From Chitinophaga polysaccharea (GTDB lineage: Bacteria; Bacteroidota; Bacteroidia; Chitinophagales; Chitinophagaceae), in assembly GCF_902150045.1 (NCBI RefSeq), contig NZ_CABFVU010000002.1, positions 484,001 to 548,000 on the forward strand: a stretch of DNA of 64,000 nt. Direction: 5' to 3'. The position numbers were made by a program, and so were the translations under genes. The stretch's first letter is position 1, and the number at the start of each line of letters is the position of its first letter. Below the pieces are notes generated by a model. That model did no database searches. It was not told the DNA's origin and worked only from the letters and a program-made list of their open reading frames with translations. Of the stretch, positions 61,992 to 64,000 are shown piece after piece.

Positions 61992-62470
61992 TGAAAGACT
62001 TAATTAAAATTCAGAATCACGCTGGACAGAACGTAGTATCAGCAAAAGAATTGCACAAATTTTTAGAGGTTAAACGCGCCTTTCATAAATGGAGTAAAGA
62101 AATGTTTGCCTATGGATTTGAAAGCGGGTTAGACTTTCGGCCAATTTTGGCCGAAAGTATGGGTGGCCGTCCTTTAACGGATTATGTTTTAACAATGGAT
62201 ACTGCAAAGGAAATATCGATGTTACAGCGGACGGAAAGGGGAAAGTTTGTACGGCGTTATTTTATTGAGTGTGAAAAGCAGCTAAAGGACCAGGTACATA
62301 ATAAAAATGGGGAATATCGTTTAAAGTCCAGGTTATATGATATTTTCCTGATCCGGAAGGGACTAAGCAAAGAGGCCGCATTTATCCGGTATCAATTGCG
62401 TAATGCGGAAAAGGATAGCGCTATTTTATGCTATCCGGTTTTTGTCCAATCGTCATTATTTACCGCCTAA
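61991..62470 (+). CDS. AntA/AntB antirepressor family protein
   Basis: A 159-residue protein with the N-terminal AntA/AntB domain (SAKELHKFLEVKRAFHKWSKE, noted as AKELHKFLEVKRAFHKW, then TMDTAKEISMLQRTERGK and VRRYFIECEKQL). In phages this domain lifts repression of the lytic promoter. The C-terminal 55 residues are not assigned. Translation is coupled to the preceding gene. Confidence 0.85.
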   Translation: MKDLIKIQNHAGQNVVSAKELHKFLEVKRAFHKWSKEMFAYGFESGLDFRPILAESMGGRPLTDYVLTMDTAKEISMLQRTERGKFVRRYFIECEKQLKDQVHNKNGEYRLKSRLYDIFLIRKGLSKEAAFIRYQLRNAEKDSAILCYPVFVQSSLFTA

Positions 62471-62608
62471 GTATGCATCTATATCTTTCACCGGCTCGTA
62501 AACATGTATGGGGGGTATTATCTAAATCAGTTCAATAATATGTACCATAGAGCATTCCAGGTTGCGACAGCATTTAGTACAATTTGGGTTAATTTAAAGT
62601 GAATTAAA

Positions 62609-62917
62609 ATGACAAATGATCATACGGCACTTATAGCACCTTTTCAAAACAGGAATGTGGAAAAGGTTTACCGCTACTATTTAAAGGGGTTAAATGCCAT
62701 GGAAATAGGCAAGCTATTAGATATTTCGCCGCGTACTGTCCAGCGGTACATAAAGGTGCATAAATTCAAAGAATTGATGGCACCTAGAGCATTACAACAA
62801 AAAGCCCTTGAGTTGTACCAGCGTGGCTATAGTTACCGGGAAATAGGACAGGTAATAAGAAAGAGTAGGACTACCGTGTATTATTACTTAAAGCAAATAC
62901 GTGTTACAGTAAAATAG
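62609..62917 (+). CDS. Double helix-turn-helix protein at the IS boundary
   Basis: A 102-residue protein made of two HTH units: YRYYLKGLNAMEIGKLLDIS with PRTVQRYI, and LYQRGYSYREIGQVIRKS with RTTVYYYL. The pair resembles homeodomain-like HTHs of transposase or terminase-small-subunit type, but has no catalytic domain. The gene ends at the TAG immediately before the IS end at 62918, so its C-terminus may have been cut off by the insertion. Confidence 0.6.
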   Translation: MTNDHTALIAPFQNRNVEKVYRYYLKGLNAMEIGKLLDISPRTVQRYIKVHKFKELMAPRALQQKALELYQRGYSYREIGQVIRKSRTTVYYYLKQIRVTVK

Positions 62918-64000
62918 AGGCTGTCTCATAAATAAATGATGCAGCCTTTTTTTATTTACTAATTAGGGTCCATTTATCCACGTTGGTGGTTGATAAATAT
63001 TTTGATTTTGGGGTATTTGCAGCCAAAATGATTGCCTATTTTTAATTTATGGCAAGAGGAAAATCATTAGTAGTGTCCTTTAAGAGCAATCACCAGTATC
63101 AGGGAATGCTCCTACCTCCTGATTTAAGTGAGCTGGTGGCTCAAAATCACCCTGTACGGGTAGTCAGCGATATTCTGGACAAAGTAGACATTGGGCAGTT
63201 AATGCAGCAGTATAAACCAGGAGGGGCAAGTAACTATCATCCCCGAATGTTGCTGAAGGTACTGGTTTTTGCATATATAAATAATATATATAGTAGTCGC
63301 AAGATAGAGGAAGCCCTTCATCAGAATATCAACTTTATGTGGTTAAGTGGCATGAGTAAGCCCGATCACAATACAATTAACCGATTCCGGGGCCAACGTC
63401 TTCAAAAAACCTTGCAACCTATCTTTACGCAGGTAGTATTACTATTATGTGAAGAAGGAGTTTTGAGTTTGAAAGAACTTTACACCGACGGCACAAAAAT
63501 AGAAGCCAATGCAAACAGATACACTTTTGTATGGGGCAATTCCATAAAAAACAACAAGGCAAAAATGCAGCAGCAGCTGAATGAATTATGGCAATACGCT
63601 CAATCTATTGCTGCTGCCGAGTTAGATGACGATCACGATCCATCGGGCTTTGATAAAATTGCCAGTGAAAAAATTGAGCAAACAATAGCCACGATAAATG
63701 AGGCATTAAAAGACAAACCAATAGATAAAAAAATAAGGCAGAGATTAAACTATGCTAAGAAAAATTGGCCTTCTGCACTAGCGCGTTATGCCGAACAGGA
63801 AAACATAATGGGGGATGACAGAAGCAGCTATAGCAAAACAGATGAAGATGCCACTTTTATGCGAATGAAGGAAGATCATATGAAAAACGGACAATTAAAA
63901 CCAGCATATAACCTACAGATAAGCACTAATAACCAATACATTGTCAATTACAGTCTTCATCAGAATACCACTGATACCAATACCCTGCAGGGGCATCTGA
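62918..64000 (+). mobile_element. IS1182-like insertion sequence, left end
   Basis: The left terminus AGGCTGTCTCATAA matches the terminal-repeat style of IS1182-family elements, and the transposase gene follows. A hairpin AGGCTG/CAGCCT (62918-62947) with a T run lies at the end. The right end is beyond the window. Confidence 0.75.
63049..64000 (+). CDS. IS1182 family transposase, 3' end beyond window
   Basis: From the ATG at 63049 (MARGKSLVVSFKSNHQYQG) the frame is open for 317 codons to the window edge. The N-terminal region (LLPPDLSELVAQNHPVRVV, YHPRMLLKVLVFAYINN, SKPDHNTINRFR) and the DDE catalytic start ELYTDGTKIEANANRYTF fit IS1182/IS4-like transposases with the first Asp in YTDGTKIEAN. 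A charged insertion follows near residues 160-260. The later catalytic residues are not in the window. Confidence 0.9.
   Translation, partial: MARGKSLVVSFKSNHQYQGMLLPPDLSELVAQNHPVRVVSDILDKVDIGQLMQQYKPGGASNYHPRMLLKVLVFAYINNIYSSRKIEEALHQNINFMWLSGMSKPDHNTINRFRGQRLQKTLQPIFTQVVLLLCEEGVLSLKELYTDGTKIEANANRYTFVWGNSIKNNKAKMQQQLNELWQYAQSIAAAELDDDHDPSGFDKIASEKIEQTIATINEALKDKPIDKKIRQRLNYAKKNWPSALARYAEQENIMGDDRSSYSKTDEDATFMRMKEDHMKNGQLKPAYNLQISTNNQYIVNYSLHQNTTDTNTLQGHL

Larger units (their letters stand above)
57740..62917 (+). mobile_element. Small integrative element (integrase to double-HTH gene)
   Basis: A run of seven plus-strand genes, more AT-rich than the flanks: tyrosine integrase, RteC-like protein, HTH, small protein, replication-initiator-like protein, antirepressor, HTH. 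The left end is set near the integrase promoter and the right end at the IS; neither attachment site was found, so the limits are approximate. No structural, packaging or conjugation genes are present. Confidence 0.55.

Overview
The window looks like a chromosomal segment of a Bacteroidota bacterium, most probably of the family Chitinophagaceae and close to Chitinophaga. The reasons are two SusC/SusD pairs with carbohydrate-active enzymes, several TAnnTTTG-type -7 boxes just upstream of genes, a VgrG/DUF4280 secretion-effector cluster of the Bacteroidota type, large FtsX/MacB permeases, NIPSNAP and GH97 proteins, and a tRNA with no encoded CCA. No rRNA operon or CRISPR array was seen.

Layout. 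1-4.8 kb is housekeeping: the end of a Gfo/Idh/MocA oxidoreductase, radC, prs-rplY (one operon closed by a hairpin), pth, and a fumarylacetoacetate-hydrolase-family protein. 4.8-5.2 kb is a long imperfect palindrome between convergent genes. 5.2-7.8 kb holds a MarR regulator divergent from a fused E1 alpha/beta 2-oxoacid dehydrogenase, with a perfect 15-bp palindrome between them. 7.9-12.6 kb is a minus-strand susC-susD pair preceded by three copies of a LacI-type half operator. 13-18.2 kb carries a small hypothetical gene, a YiaA-like membrane protein, an initiator tRNA, a family 2A encapsulin shell gene overlapping its cysteine desulfurase cargo gene, and a NIPSNAP protein. 18.3-23.6 kb has a suppressor-of-fused-domain protein, a TraB/GumN protein, a second long palindrome, a glycerophosphodiesterase and a GH97 glycosidase.

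24.4-33.6 kb is a compact seven-gene operon: VgrG spike, a metzincin-type protease with a small exported neighbour, an unrecognised protein, a DUF4280 PAAR-like tip, a 989-residue unrecognised protein and an overlapping lipoprotein gene. It ends at a strong terminator and reads as an orphan contractile-injection (T6SS-type) effector module; no sheath, tube or baseplate genes are present.

33.7-41.3 kb holds a lipoprotein, a cupin, an ECF sigma factor followed by a structured non-coding stretch and a siderophore-type TonB receptor, a SnoaL-like protein and an ABC permease. 41.5-56.2 kb is a polysaccharide utilisation locus: sugar isomerase, two convergent paralogous AraC regulators, susC-susD, a GH106-like enzyme, a phytanoyl-CoA-dioxygenase-like oxygenase and a six-hairpin glycosidase-like protein; alpha-L-rhamnosides are the likeliest substrate.

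56.4-64 kb is mobile: a decayed large serine recombinase (no catalytic domain, internal deletion, in-frame TAG), then a small integrative element (tyrosine integrase, RteC-like protein, MerR/Xis-type HTH, a replication-initiator-like protein with a zinc-ribbon tail, AntA/AntB antirepressor, a double-HTH protein), and the left end of an IS1182-like element that runs off the window.
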